Shown piece by piece: positions 47,093 to 54,580 of a stretch of DNA of 64,000 nucleotides (position 1 is its first letter; the number at the start of each line of letters is the position of its first letter). Source of the DNA: a virus. A model generated the notes under the pieces. That model did no database searches. It was not told the DNA's origin and saw only the letters and a program-made list of their open reading frames with translations. The DNA is taken from positions 1-64,000 of the IMG/VR virus record IMGVR_UViG_3300044633_003049; one strand, given 5' to 3'. The position numbers and the translations under genes were made by a program.

Positions 47093-47472
47093 TATATAAA
47101 TCGGTGGGCCCATTTTTCTAAATATCCTTCTCCATAATTATGACAAATTTCTTCACCAATTTCAATATCTTGAGTGGCTATAAATTCTACTATTTTACCT
47201 ATATTTTGCCAAGTTATGTTTGGTGTATCACTATGATTATATATTGCACCATACCCCACTGGCATTATTGCGTCGTGGTTCTGATGATTTTTTGTGTTTA
47301 ATACAAAACAATAATCTTTTAACGGTGTAGTTTTATAATTATCAATTATTCCGTAACATTGTTCTACAATTTCATCTTTTAATATTTTTTCTTTACAAAA
47401 GACACCCCAACCTTTTTTAGTATCAATAAATTTTATATAAATTTTATTTGATGTATGGATTTCTGTTATCAT
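47092..47472 (-). CDS. SET-domain protein methyltransferase-like, 126 aa
   Basis: KKGWGVFCKEKILKDEIVE (SET-N, residues 19-37), GYGAIYNHSDTPNITWQNI (the NHS block, Asn79-His80-Ser81) and IEIGEEICHNYGEGY (GEE...NYG, about residues 104-117) are in the right order and spacing. SET enzymes methylate lysines, and the terminal Tyr of the catalytic NYG is present. At 126 residues it is a minimal SET core without pre- or post-SET zinc clusters. The target is unknown. Phage SET proteins are rare. Confidence 0.82.
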   Translation of the reverse strand: MITEIHTSNKIYIKFIDTKKGWGVFCKEKILKDEIVEQCYGIIDNYKTTPLKDYCFVLNTKNHQNHDAIMPVGYGAIYNHSDTPNITWQNIGKIVEFIATQDIEIGEEICHNYGEGYLEKWAHRFI

Positions 47473-47477
47473 ACAAT

Positions 47478-47762
47478 TTAATATAAAGTTTTATTAGTTT
47501 TTCTTGATGGAAAATATTCTAAATCAACTGATTCCCATTTTTTTAATGGACAATCGTTGAAAACGTCTGAAAATATTTTTTTCTTGATTGGGCACCCGCA
47601 TTCACCACATACTGTTAATAAATCAATCCCTTTAACTTTTACGTCACGGGATGGGCACACTTCACATATTGATGAACGTTTTACCGCCATCTCTTTTTGT
47701 TTATCCGAACCAAAATACGAATCAAACCAAGCCTTAGTGATTTTTTTGAAATCAAAATCCAT
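47478..47762 (-). CDS. zinc-binding CxxC protein (DUF6171-like), 94 aa
   Basis: SSICEVCPSRDVKVKG and LTVCGECGCPIKKKIFSD, then NDCPLKKW, give two CxxC pairs plus CGC and a late Cys, the pattern of a zinc-ribbon type I recall from phages and bacteria. It is followed by an acidic stretch and the tail TNKTLY. Probably a structural zinc protein. Function unknown. Confidence 0.7.
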   Translation of the reverse strand: MDFDFKKITKAWFDSYFGSDKQKEMAVKRSSICEVCPSRDVKVKGIDLLTVCGECGCPIKKKIFSDVFNDCPLKKWESVDLEYFPSRKTNKTLY

Positions 47763-47783
47763 ATAACTTATTTTATTTCTTTA

Positions 47784-47861
47784 TTAAGAATTTGCGGTAA
47801 TAATTAGTGAACCAATTTGACCCATTACATTATTAATTGTTTGTTTTTCTGTTATTGTCAT
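47784..47861 (-). CDS. possible 25-aa peptide
   Basis: A short frame, MTITEKQTINNVMGQIGSLI then ITANS, fills the only gap between the zinc-binding gene and the Hint-like gene. Base composition and position fit a translated peptide, but length alone gives little support. Confidence 0.35.
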   Translation of the reverse strand: MTITEKQTINNVMGQIGSLIITANS

Positions 47862-47880
47862 TTTATATTATTTTATTTTA

Positions 47881-49410
47881 TTATTTTTGGTTACATGCGA
47901 GACATTGAATCGTTTTTAGACATTGTCTATCGTTCCATGATAGTGGACAACACTGCTGGTTTTTTCCACATATACCACCGAACTCACAATTATTTAAACT
48001 TTCATATGTACAATCCACTCCATTATGTTCAATTGAAACATATGATTTATCTGAGTCCACATCTGATTTTGTTAAGAATATATGAGCGTTTTCTACGGTT
48101 ATTTCATACCCACCAAAAAATTCAGAAACCATTTCAATATTTGATACTTCTTTTATTATAAATAAAGGTGTTTCAAAATTTAATGTATCTAATAATAATA
48201 TATTGTCACCAATAACCATTGAATCATCGTTATCCCCACCATTTAGTTTTAAAAATCTTACTTCATTATTTCTAATTGAAAGGTAATTTGAATGTCGGTT
48301 ATCAAACCAATCACTACCATCGGTAAATGTTATTTTAACAATTTTAGAATATGTATTCACTCGTCTTATGTTAGTAATAGCATTTGTTGAGTATGTTGTA
48401 CCACTCTCTAATTCGGATTGTGATATTCTATAATTTGCAACTGCGCTCATATCTACAACATCAAATGGATTAGGAATATCGATTGTTTTTAATACATCCC
48501 CTACCACCAATTCGGTTGCAACCTTGTATGTACCATCACTCATCAATACCAAGTCTGTATCTGATAATTTTGGTAGTAATAATTGATAATTACCTGCAAT
48601 ATATTTTTCACGACCATTTGTTAATTCAAATGTAGTAGGATTAAATGATGAGTTTATTGTAATCTTATCATCGCATGCTCTTGTATAACCACCTAATGAT
48701 ATAGATTCTAAATTTGGTGGGAATAATAAATTTAATCCTCTAAAAACTTTTATATGGTCTTGTATTAATTCAGATTGATTTAAATGAAACTCCATTAAAA
48801 AATAATCAGAAGTAACTACATTTGAAATAAGACTATCTAATTCTTCTTGTGTAGATACTTTATAAAATTTAGGATAAACTTCTTTATCATAATCAGGTAA
48901 TCTTGCTTTTAAAATAAAATTTGGATGTTCCCCATTATCGTTAATTGTTGTTATATTACTAACGATTGAATTGTTTTCATCTAAATAAGCAAATTGAGAC
49001 CCAAAAGAAGAATCTTTTATTAAATTTAAAAAATTAACTTTATCTCTACAATATGTGTCATCTACCAATGCAGTGGTGTCGTAAGCACTTCTAATAATTA
49101 GAGTTTGATTGTTATCCTCAACAAATGGGATGGTGATTGAGTTTGTATATACCAAATGTTTTTCATATTCAATTCCTAATGTGGTACATGAACCTGATAA
49201 TTCTACATCTAAATTAGAAATATTTCCGATATATACGACTTTGGTAAAAGAATTATCGGTTATAAATGTAGTCAATGTTGTTAAATCCAACAGTGAGTCG
49301 GTTTCTTCAATTGTATTATTATGCCAACCAACTGCGGTATTGATTTCAATTGGTTTTAAATTACCATCTTTGTCGTACATAAAGTCCGAACCTATTAATA
49401 CTGTCCTCAT
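47881..49410 (-). CDS. virion-type protein with degenerate Hint-like domain and Cys-rich tail, 509 aa
   Basis: The N-terminal part begins MRTVLIGSDFMYDKDGNLKP and IEINTAVGW, recalling the metal-binding IEIN end of ATP-grasp folds. Residues about 290-460 look like a Hint (hedgehog/intein) fold: DLVLMSDGTYKVATELVVGD, RHSNYLSIRNNEVRFLKL, SMVIGDNILLLD and ITVENAHIFLTKS. The splicing nucleophile and the terminal His-Asn are not where inteins need them. The last 45 residues contain eight cysteines (CTYE...CEFGGICG..QCCP...QCLKTIQCLAC). A TATTTATA motif lies 18 nt upstream, and a late structural or effector protein is likely. Confidence 0.7.
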   Translation of the reverse strand: MRTVLIGSDFMYDKDGNLKPIEINTAVGWHNNTIEETDSLLDLTTLTTFITDNSFTKVVYIGNISNLDVELSGSCTTLGIEYEKHLVYTNSITIPFVEDNNQTLIIRSAYDTTALVDDTYCRDKVNFLNLIKDSSFGSQFAYLDENNSIVSNITTINDNGEHPNFILKARLPDYDKEVYPKFYKVSTQEELDSLISNVVTSDYFLMEFHLNQSELIQDHIKVFRGLNLLFPPNLESISLGGYTRACDDKITINSSFNPTTFELTNGREKYIAGNYQLLLPKLSDTDLVLMSDGTYKVATELVVGDVLKTIDIPNPFDVVDMSAVANYRISQSELESGTTYSTNAITNIRRVNTYSKIVKITFTDGSDWFDNRHSNYLSIRNNEVRFLKLNGGDNDDSMVIGDNILLLDTLNFETPLFIIKEVSNIEMVSEFFGGYEITVENAHIFLTKSDVDSDKSYVSIEHNGVDCTYESLNNCEFGGICGKNQQCCPLSWNDRQCLKTIQCLACNQK

Positions 49411-49428
49411 ATTGTTTTGTTATTTGTA

Positions 49429-49436
49429 TATAAATA
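49429..49436 (-). promoter_or_regulatory. TATTTATA motif (candidate phage promoter)
   Basis: AGTATTTATATA in transcription direction, 18 nt before the start of the 509-aa gene. With flanking AGTATTTATA it equals the copies at 7535 and 36838. Confidence 0.55.
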
Positions 49437-49437
49437 C

Positions 49438-49653
49438 TTATTTTTTATCTTTTAATCCAAATTTTATCCATTTATACCAAATTCTTTCATGAAGATAATA
49501 TTGGATGGGTTTATATATCAGTTCTACCACTCCGAAAGCCGTACCGACCTTAATTGATCCACTTACCCACCATATTATTAGAAACCCAATAAGGGTACTT
49601 ACAATACGATATGAGATGGTTTTAGCTATATGTCGTTTACGTTCTACTATCAT
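49438..49653 (-). CDS. DUF2061 membrane protein, 71 aa
   Basis: HIAKTISYRIVSTLIGFLIIWW, then FGVVELIYKPIQYYLHERIWY, is the DUF2061 signature (two hydrophobic helices with K-x-x-x-Y-R and E-x-x-x-K-x-x-x-Y-Y-x-H-E-R-x-W). DUF2061 genes often sit next to APS kinase genes, as here. The function is unproven, and a role in sulfur metabolism at the membrane has been suggested by context. It overlaps the nucleotidyltransferase gene by 4 nt. Confidence 0.88.
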   Translation of the reverse strand: MIVERKRHIAKTISYRIVSTLIGFLIIWWVSGSIKVGTAFGVVELIYKPIQYYLHERIWYKWIKFGLKDKK

Positions 49654-50036
49654 TTGTCATTCATATCTGGATATTCTATAATATCTCCGTTTGAGTCAAT
49701 ATACCCGTTTCTTATACTTGTACCACTAATTTTTGCCACGTCTTCAGGTGGTTCATGGTAAATGACATCATACCCAACTCCTCTACCATAATTGATACTC
49801 TCAATATCAGGGATGATGGATATGTTAATTCTATGTGAATTTTCCTTAAAGAAGGATTCTTCAGCTAAATCCATCATAACTTGTTGTGCCGTTTTTGGGT
49901 TGTTTTCATCTGTCTCCACATTTCTAATTGCCACCCACACATTCTTTCCCTTTTCTAATTGTTGGTTAAGTAACCATTCGTGACCCTTGTGCCAATTTTG
50001 CCATCTGCCCACATACATTGCATATTTCTTACTCAT
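49650..50036 (-). CDS. HxGH nucleotidyltransferase, 128 aa
   Basis: MYVGRWQNWHKGHEWLLNQQ has the HKGH nucleotide-binding motif, and AKISGTSIRNG the closing IS-G-T-x-I-R. It is a small adenylyl/cytidylyltransferase. NadM- and PPAT-type enzymes share both motifs, and so does the wider superfamily that includes ATP sulfurylase. Its place between DUF2061 and APS kinase raises the possibility of sulfate activation, but NMN or other nucleotidyl transfer is equally allowed. Confidence 0.8.
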   Translation of the reverse strand: MSKKYAMYVGRWQNWHKGHEWLLNQQLEKGKNVWVAIRNVETDENNPKTAQQVMMDLAEESFFKENSHRINISIIPDIESINYGRGVGYDVIYHEPPEDVAKISGTSIRNGYIDSNGDIIEYPDMNDK

Positions 50037-50470
50037 AGTGTTAATTTTTTTAATATTTCATAATAAGAATCTACTTCGGTTTTATCCGTTGTATCCAAAT
50101 CTATAAAGTTTTCGGTAGGTGGTTCATAGTTCTCTACGTGAAACTGATTTCTACCCCTATCTTCCGTCGTGTGAACATAAACCTCAACAACGTCTTCTCT
50201 ATTCTTAAAGTCCTCTCTTTGGTCTTTATATGGTGAAACTAAGGATACCAAGACCGTAAACCCCTTTTTATTCAAAAATTGAGCAATGTCTTGTGCTCTT
50301 TCAATATTTTTTCTCCTTCCCACCTCAGAATAGTCCTTATTTTGGAAAATGTCCCTCAAATCGTCACCATCTATAATGATAGTATTCTCCTTACCAAAAT
50401 GAGTTAGGAGATTGTTTACTAACGTAGTTTTACCTGATGCGGGTTGTCCGGTGAACCAATATATTGACAT
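50033..50470 (-). CDS. cysC: adenylylsulfate (APS) kinase
   Basis: A 145-residue P-loop kinase: FTGQPASGKTTLVNNL (Walker A), IIDGDDLRD (substrate Asp-Gly-Asp-x-x-R), VGRRKNIERAQDIAQFLN and VSLVSPYKDQR. This set marks APS kinase, which phosphorylates APS to PAPS, the universal sulfate donor. It would supply the sulfotransferase-like protein at 46.5 kb. An exact TTATATTATA motif lies 5 nt upstream. Confidence 0.9.
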   Translation of the reverse strand: MSIYWFTGQPASGKTTLVNNLLTHFGKENTIIIDGDDLRDIFQNKDYSEVGRRKNIERAQDIAQFLNKKGFTVLVSLVSPYKDQREDFKNREDVVEVYVHTTEDRGRNQFHVENYEPPTENFIDLDTTDKTEVDSYYEILKKLTL

Positions 50471-50475
50471 AATAC

Positions 50476-50485
50476 TATAATATAA
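50476..50485 (-). promoter_or_regulatory. TTATATTATA motif (candidate second promoter class)
   Basis: Exact TTATATTATA in transcription direction, 5 nt before the APS kinase start. Confidence 0.5.
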
Positions 50486-50508
50486 AGAAACTTTTTTAAA
50501 AAACCAAA

Positions 50509-50625
50509 TTAATGGTTATAAATAAATGGGTCTCTTTTACGTAATTCTTCTAATTTCTTTTTAAATTCTTTTTTTCTTTTCTTGTCAGCAAAGTATTTCT
50601 TTACCCAATTGATTAGTTTTTTCAT
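50509..50625 (-). CDS. tiny basic protein, 38 aa
   Basis: MKKLINWVKKYFADKKRKKE, then a Lys-rich helix ending RKRDPFIYNH. An amphipathic basic peptide of the sort found between phage genes (MKKLIN...RKRDPF). It fills the gap between the carbamoyltransferase and APS kinase genes. Function unknown. Confidence 0.55.
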   Translation of the reverse strand: MKKLINWVKKYFADKKRKKEFKKKLEELRKRDPFIYNH

Positions 50626-50628
50626 ATT

Positions 50629-52296
50629 TTAATTTTTATACATAACATAATTACCCATTACTAATATATCCATATCAGTATCAAAGAAAGTGTCAACCGC
50701 ATCTTTCGGTGTCAACACCATTGTCTTATCTTTAACATTGAATGAGGTATTCAGTAAAATTGGATAACCACTTAATTTTTCAAATTCCCTTAATAAATCA
50801 TGAATTACGGTGTGTTTGTAGACTGTTTGGACTCTAGCACTTCCGTCCACATGAGTAACTGCAAGTAACTTATCTCGATATTCTTCCTTTACCTTAACAA
50901 CTTGATTCATATATGGAACATCGTCTGTCATCTCAAAGAATTGATCCTGTTTCTCTTTGGTTACCATTGGAGCAAACGGTCTAAAACCTTCTCTTTTCTT
51001 AATGACCTTATTAATTCTGTCTTTCATATTAGGTAATGTTGGATTTGCCAATATTGATCTATTACCCAATGCTCTTGATCCGAATTCTATATGACCATTA
51101 AACCATCCCACAACTTTACCTTCAAATAATTTTTGTGCTATATGTGTTCTTAATTTATTTTCAGATTCAAACTTTTTAAAGTTGTTGGTACCAATTGCTC
51201 GTCTAATATCATCCATATAATATTCGGGACCTAAAAATGGATTTCTTGTGATTTTACTTCTTATTTTACGTTCTTTAACCAAATAATGAACGACCGCCCC
51301 GATTGCTGATCCTGCGTCAGATGGTGCCGGTGGAATCCAAAGATGGGTGAAGTGCGTCTTATCGATAATTTTACCATTTGCCGTTCCGTTATATGCACAA
51401 CCACCACTTAATGTTAAGTTTGGACTTTTACTTACGTGTCTAATTGATTTGATAATCTCAAACAATACCTCTTCGTATCTTAATTGAACAGCCGCCGCCA
51501 AATCTTTGTGTGTTTGTTCTAATGTTTCTTCAGGTAATCTTTGTGGAACACTTAATAGTTCCGCAAGTTTCTCATTGAACATAGATTTATCGGTCTTATT
51601 CCAACAAAATACATCCATATTACACACCAACTTACCACTTTTAAATGAAATCAAATCACGTACCTCTTTAATGTACTTTTGAGGGTCACCATAAGATGCC
51701 AATCCCATTACCTTATACTCACCTTCATTCGGTCTAAACCCTAAATAAGAGGTCAATGCAGAGTAATAAAGACCCATAGAATGTGGATACTTTGCAAGTG
51801 AACTGTATTTGATACCGTTGTAATCTGCAACTCCTAAAGATACCGTATCAACCTCACCTACACCGTCTACCGATAAACATGTGGATTCCTCAAAGTGAGA
51901 TGTATAATGTGCATAATATTGATGCGCTTCGTGGTGAGTTGAATAGAACACAGTTGGACAAATTTCTTTCAATCTCTTATCAATTTCTTTTATGTTACTA
52001 CGTATTTTTAAATAGGACTTCAACGAATATAATGGATTCTTAAACCATTGAGGTTTGATGTTTTCTATTACTCTTTGGTATTTTAATTGTGGGTCTTCAT
52101 AATAACAAATCACTTGTAAATTCTTGGGTGTAATCTTATATTGTTTATAGATATATTCCAACGCCCTGACCGGAAACGAATCATCATGTTTAATACCTGT
52201 GAACTTTTCTTCTTCACATGCGAATATTAGTTGATTATCTCTGAATAAACATACAGAGGAGTCGTGGTAAAATGCGGATATTCCTATTATATACAT
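50629..52296 (-). CDS. NodU/CmcH-type carbamoyltransferase, 555 aa
   Basis: MYIIGISAFYHDSSVCLFRD and STHHEAHQYYAHYTSHFEES (metal-binding His cluster) form the Kae1-like half. WFNGHIEFGSRALGNRSILA and EGFRPFAPMVTKEK with LLNTSFNVKDKTMV form the YrdC-like half. Family members carbamoylate O- or N-groups of Nod factors and antibiotics, so a carbamoylated glycan is likely here. Length is normal (about 550). It follows the TEK-type gene by 1 nt. Confidence 0.92.
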   Translation of the reverse strand: MYIIGISAFYHDSSVCLFRDNQLIFACEEEKFTGIKHDDSFPVRALEYIYKQYKITPKNLQVICYYEDPQLKYQRVIENIKPQWFKNPLYSLKSYLKIRSNIKEIDKRLKEICPTVFYSTHHEAHQYYAHYTSHFEESTCLSVDGVGEVDTVSLGVADYNGIKYSSLAKYPHSMGLYYSALTSYLGFRPNEGEYKVMGLASYGDPQKYIKEVRDLISFKSGKLVCNMDVFCWNKTDKSMFNEKLAELLSVPQRLPEETLEQTHKDLAAAVQLRYEEVLFEIIKSIRHVSKSPNLTLSGGCAYNGTANGKIIDKTHFTHLWIPPAPSDAGSAIGAVVHYLVKERKIRSKITRNPFLGPEYYMDDIRRAIGTNNFKKFESENKLRTHIAQKLFEGKVVGWFNGHIEFGSRALGNRSILANPTLPNMKDRINKVIKKREGFRPFAPMVTKEKQDQFFEMTDDVPYMNQVVKVKEEYRDKLLAVTHVDGSARVQTVYKHTVIHDLLREFEKLSGYPILLNTSFNVKDKTMVLTPKDAVDTFFDTDMDILVMGNYVMYKN

Positions 52297-52297
52297 A

Positions 52298-53506
52298 TTA
52301 AATTAAACTTTGGAAAAAATTATAGTCTCTTTTATCATTAAGAATTTCAAAAATTATATTTCTATTTTTTATGAATCTTTCTTCATTATTTTTATAAAAA
52401 TCTTTTATTAATTGTGGATTTTCATTTAATCTTTTTATTTCATCTGCAACCATAAATAACCTTTTACCATTATCAATTTCATTATCATAACTATGGTTTA
52501 CCAAATCATCAAACATATCAAAACCATACATATCTCTTAAATATTTAACATGTTGGTATGTGACCACAAAAACAGGTATTTGGTAAAAATTAAATGGTGT
52601 AAACGTTTTTTCAGTTATATGTATTATATTATTAGACTCAAAATTAGTTTCAGTGGTAATGTTAATATATGAATTTGAATATGTTTTTACTTTATATGAA
52701 TCATCATGATCATATCTATGTCCTCCACCATCAAAATCATAATCATGTTCATATTTACTTTTTCTATTCCCCAAATCCGCAAAATATTTTATTTCGTTTT
52801 TTAAACTGATTGTAATTTCATCACTAAAAACATTACTAAAAAACCATTCAGCAAATATGTCATCATCATTAAACATATTTTTTAACACACTCCCTCTAAG
52901 TAAACTCCAATCAACATTATCTAAAATATCATATTTTTTTAATAAACACAATAAACCCAACCTATGGGATTTCATTGATCTATTATGTGTCATAAATAAA
53001 AATTCTTTTTCTAATATAAATTCAGGATTTGTTAAAGATAATCTGAAACAATTAACATATTGTCCGTGATTTATTGTGTAAACATTAATATCACTATTGT
53101 TTTTATTTTTTAAATTTCCAATTTTATGATTGGCATTTATGTAATAAACTCTTTTTGGGTTTAAGTTTTCTTTTTTTAATCTATAATCAACCATTTCAAT
53201 TGTCTCATCAAAATCTGATTCGTTTAATTCTAAAAAAATTATTTTAAAATTTTCATTATTAATAAAACAATTTTTAATTTCATTTGGTATAGTTTTTACG
53301 ATGTCAATTTCATTTGTGAAATTTAAATACTCACCAATTTTTGTTATGATATAATAAAAATTTTCGTTTGGTGTTTCAGAAACGTCATCAATGTTACATA
53401 TTTTTAAATTATGTACATTTCTTGATGGGGAAGATTCTAATTCATTTCTGATTTCAAATTCAGTAAAATACACACCATCACATACAACATTAAAACGTTT
53501 CTCCAT
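52298..53506 (-). CDS. TEK-motif putative glycosyltransferase, 402 aa
   Basis: The C-terminal third contains ITTETNFESNNIIHITEKTF, then PFNFYQIPVFVVTYQHVKYL and DFYKNNEERFIKNRNIIFEI. The I-T-E-K-T/S-F/Y-x-P/A-I/F stretch followed by a P-x-(I/V/L) strand recalls the donor site of fucosyltransferase-like GT-B enzymes (T/S-E-K). The N-terminal half has LFMTHNRSMKSHRLGLLCLL. Three related copies occur: 54.6 kb and two fused copies from 61.6 kb. Substrate unknown. Confidence 0.6.
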   Translation of the reverse strand: MEKRFNVVCDGVYFTEFEIRNELESSPSRNVHNLKICNIDDVSETPNENFYYIITKIGEYLNFTNEIDIVKTIPNEIKNCFINNENFKIIFLELNESDFDETIEMVDYRLKKENLNPKRVYYINANHKIGNLKNKNNSDINVYTINHGQYVNCFRLSLTNPEFILEKEFLFMTHNRSMKSHRLGLLCLLKKYDILDNVDWSLLRGSVLKNMFNDDDIFAEWFFSNVFSDEITISLKNEIKYFADLGNRKSKYEHDYDFDGGGHRYDHDDSYKVKTYSNSYINITTETNFESNNIIHITEKTFTPFNFYQIPVFVVTYQHVKYLRDMYGFDMFDDLVNHSYDNEIDNGKRLFMVADEIKRLNENPQLIKDFYKNNEERFIKNRNIIFEILNDKRDYNFFQSLI

Positions 53507-53508
53507 TA

Positions 53509-54519
53509 TTATCTATTTAAAAAGGTACGACCGTTTTTTACTTTATTTCTCCAATATTCCAATAAATCACCCATTGTTTGTTCAAATGAAATTGATGGTT
53601 CCCATCCGGTATGGTTTTTAAATTTATCAGTGTTTGGTACCTGTAAATCTGCATCAATTGGTCTTAATCTTTCCGGATCAACAATTACTTCAATATTTTT
53701 AACTGTGGACCTTTCTAAGAAAAAATTAAGTACGTCCGAAATTTTACACGTATAAGTTCCTCCAATATTATAATATTCACCTCCTATTGGGTTTACTGTA
53801 AGTAAAGTGTAATAAGCATTTACCGCATCTCTAACGTCCGCATAAGTTCTAAGTGATTCTAAATTACCCACGTAAATCTTAGGTTCTTGTAAACCAACTT
53901 CAATCATTGCCACTTGTTTAGCAAATGTGGATTCTGAAAATACATCACCTCTTCTTGGTCCTGTATGTGTAAACATACGTGTTGTCATCACTGTCATCCC
54001 AAACGCCTCACCATAATACCTACCAATCAAATCAGTACCTATTTTAGATATTGCATATGGGGATGCTGGATGAAAACTACATTCTTCATCAATTGGTAGT
54101 TTTTCTTTGGGTACCCTACCAAATACTTCACTTGACGCACAAACATGTATTTTAGCATTTTTATAATCTGAGTTTTTCAATGCCTCCAATAGGTTTGTTG
54201 TACCTATAATATTTGTTTGTAGAGTTTCAACTGGTGCGATAAAACTTGTCTGTGGGTAAGATTGTCCACCTAAATGGAACACATAGTCAGGTTTAGATAT
54301 GTTAACCGCATTAATTAAAGATGATAAATCATTTAAATCACCATAAATCAACTCAACTCTATCTTTCTTATTAATTCTTTCCGTTAAATGTTCCAAATTA
54401 TCCATTGAATCAATCCATCTTGCAAATCCATAAATTTTCCAATCTGTTTTTTCTAATAGAAAATCGGCTAAGTGTGATCCAACCATTCCACAAATCCCAG
54501 TTATTAATACGTTCTTCAT
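53509..54519 (-). CDS. GDP-mannose 4,6-dehydratase-like SDR, 336 aa
   Basis: VLITGICGMVGSHLADFLLE is the NAD(P) loop. CASSEVFGRVPKEKLPIDEE with HPASPYAISKIGTDL (YAISK) is the active site. TRMFTHTGPRRGDVFSESTF and VGNLESLRTYADVRD are close to Gmd-type enzymes. These make a GDP-4-keto-6-deoxy sugar. The ColD-like gene four genes upstream would use exactly that product. A dTDP or UDP sugar substrate cannot be excluded. Confidence 0.8.
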   Translation of the reverse strand: MKNVLITGICGMVGSHLADFLLEKTDWKIYGFARWIDSMDNLEHLTERINKKDRVELIYGDLNDLSSLINAVNISKPDYVFHLGGQSYPQTSFIAPVETLQTNIIGTTNLLEALKNSDYKNAKIHVCASSEVFGRVPKEKLPIDEECSFHPASPYAISKIGTDLIGRYYGEAFGMTVMTTRMFTHTGPRRGDVFSESTFAKQVAMIEVGLQEPKIYVGNLESLRTYADVRDAVNAYYTLLTVNPIGGEYYNIGGTYTCKISDVLNFFLERSTVKNIEVIVDPERLRPIDADLQVPNTDKFKNHTGWEPSISFEQTMGDLLEYWRNKVKNGRTFLNR

Positions 54520-54580
54520 ATTTTAATTCTAATTTATTTCATATTATAATCATTATTCCTCACATTTTAAACAATCAAAT

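Noticed and set aside
47881-49410. Active intein in the 509-aa protein
   Set aside because: No Cys/Ser nucleophile at the expected N-terminal splice site, no terminal His-Asn, and no host domain clearly split by it.
1835-49436. Plus-strand TATAAATA reading as T4-type late promoters
   Set aside because: In that orientation the sites would point away from the genes they precede. The rightward copy at 20577 shows the motif follows gene direction as TATTTATA instead.
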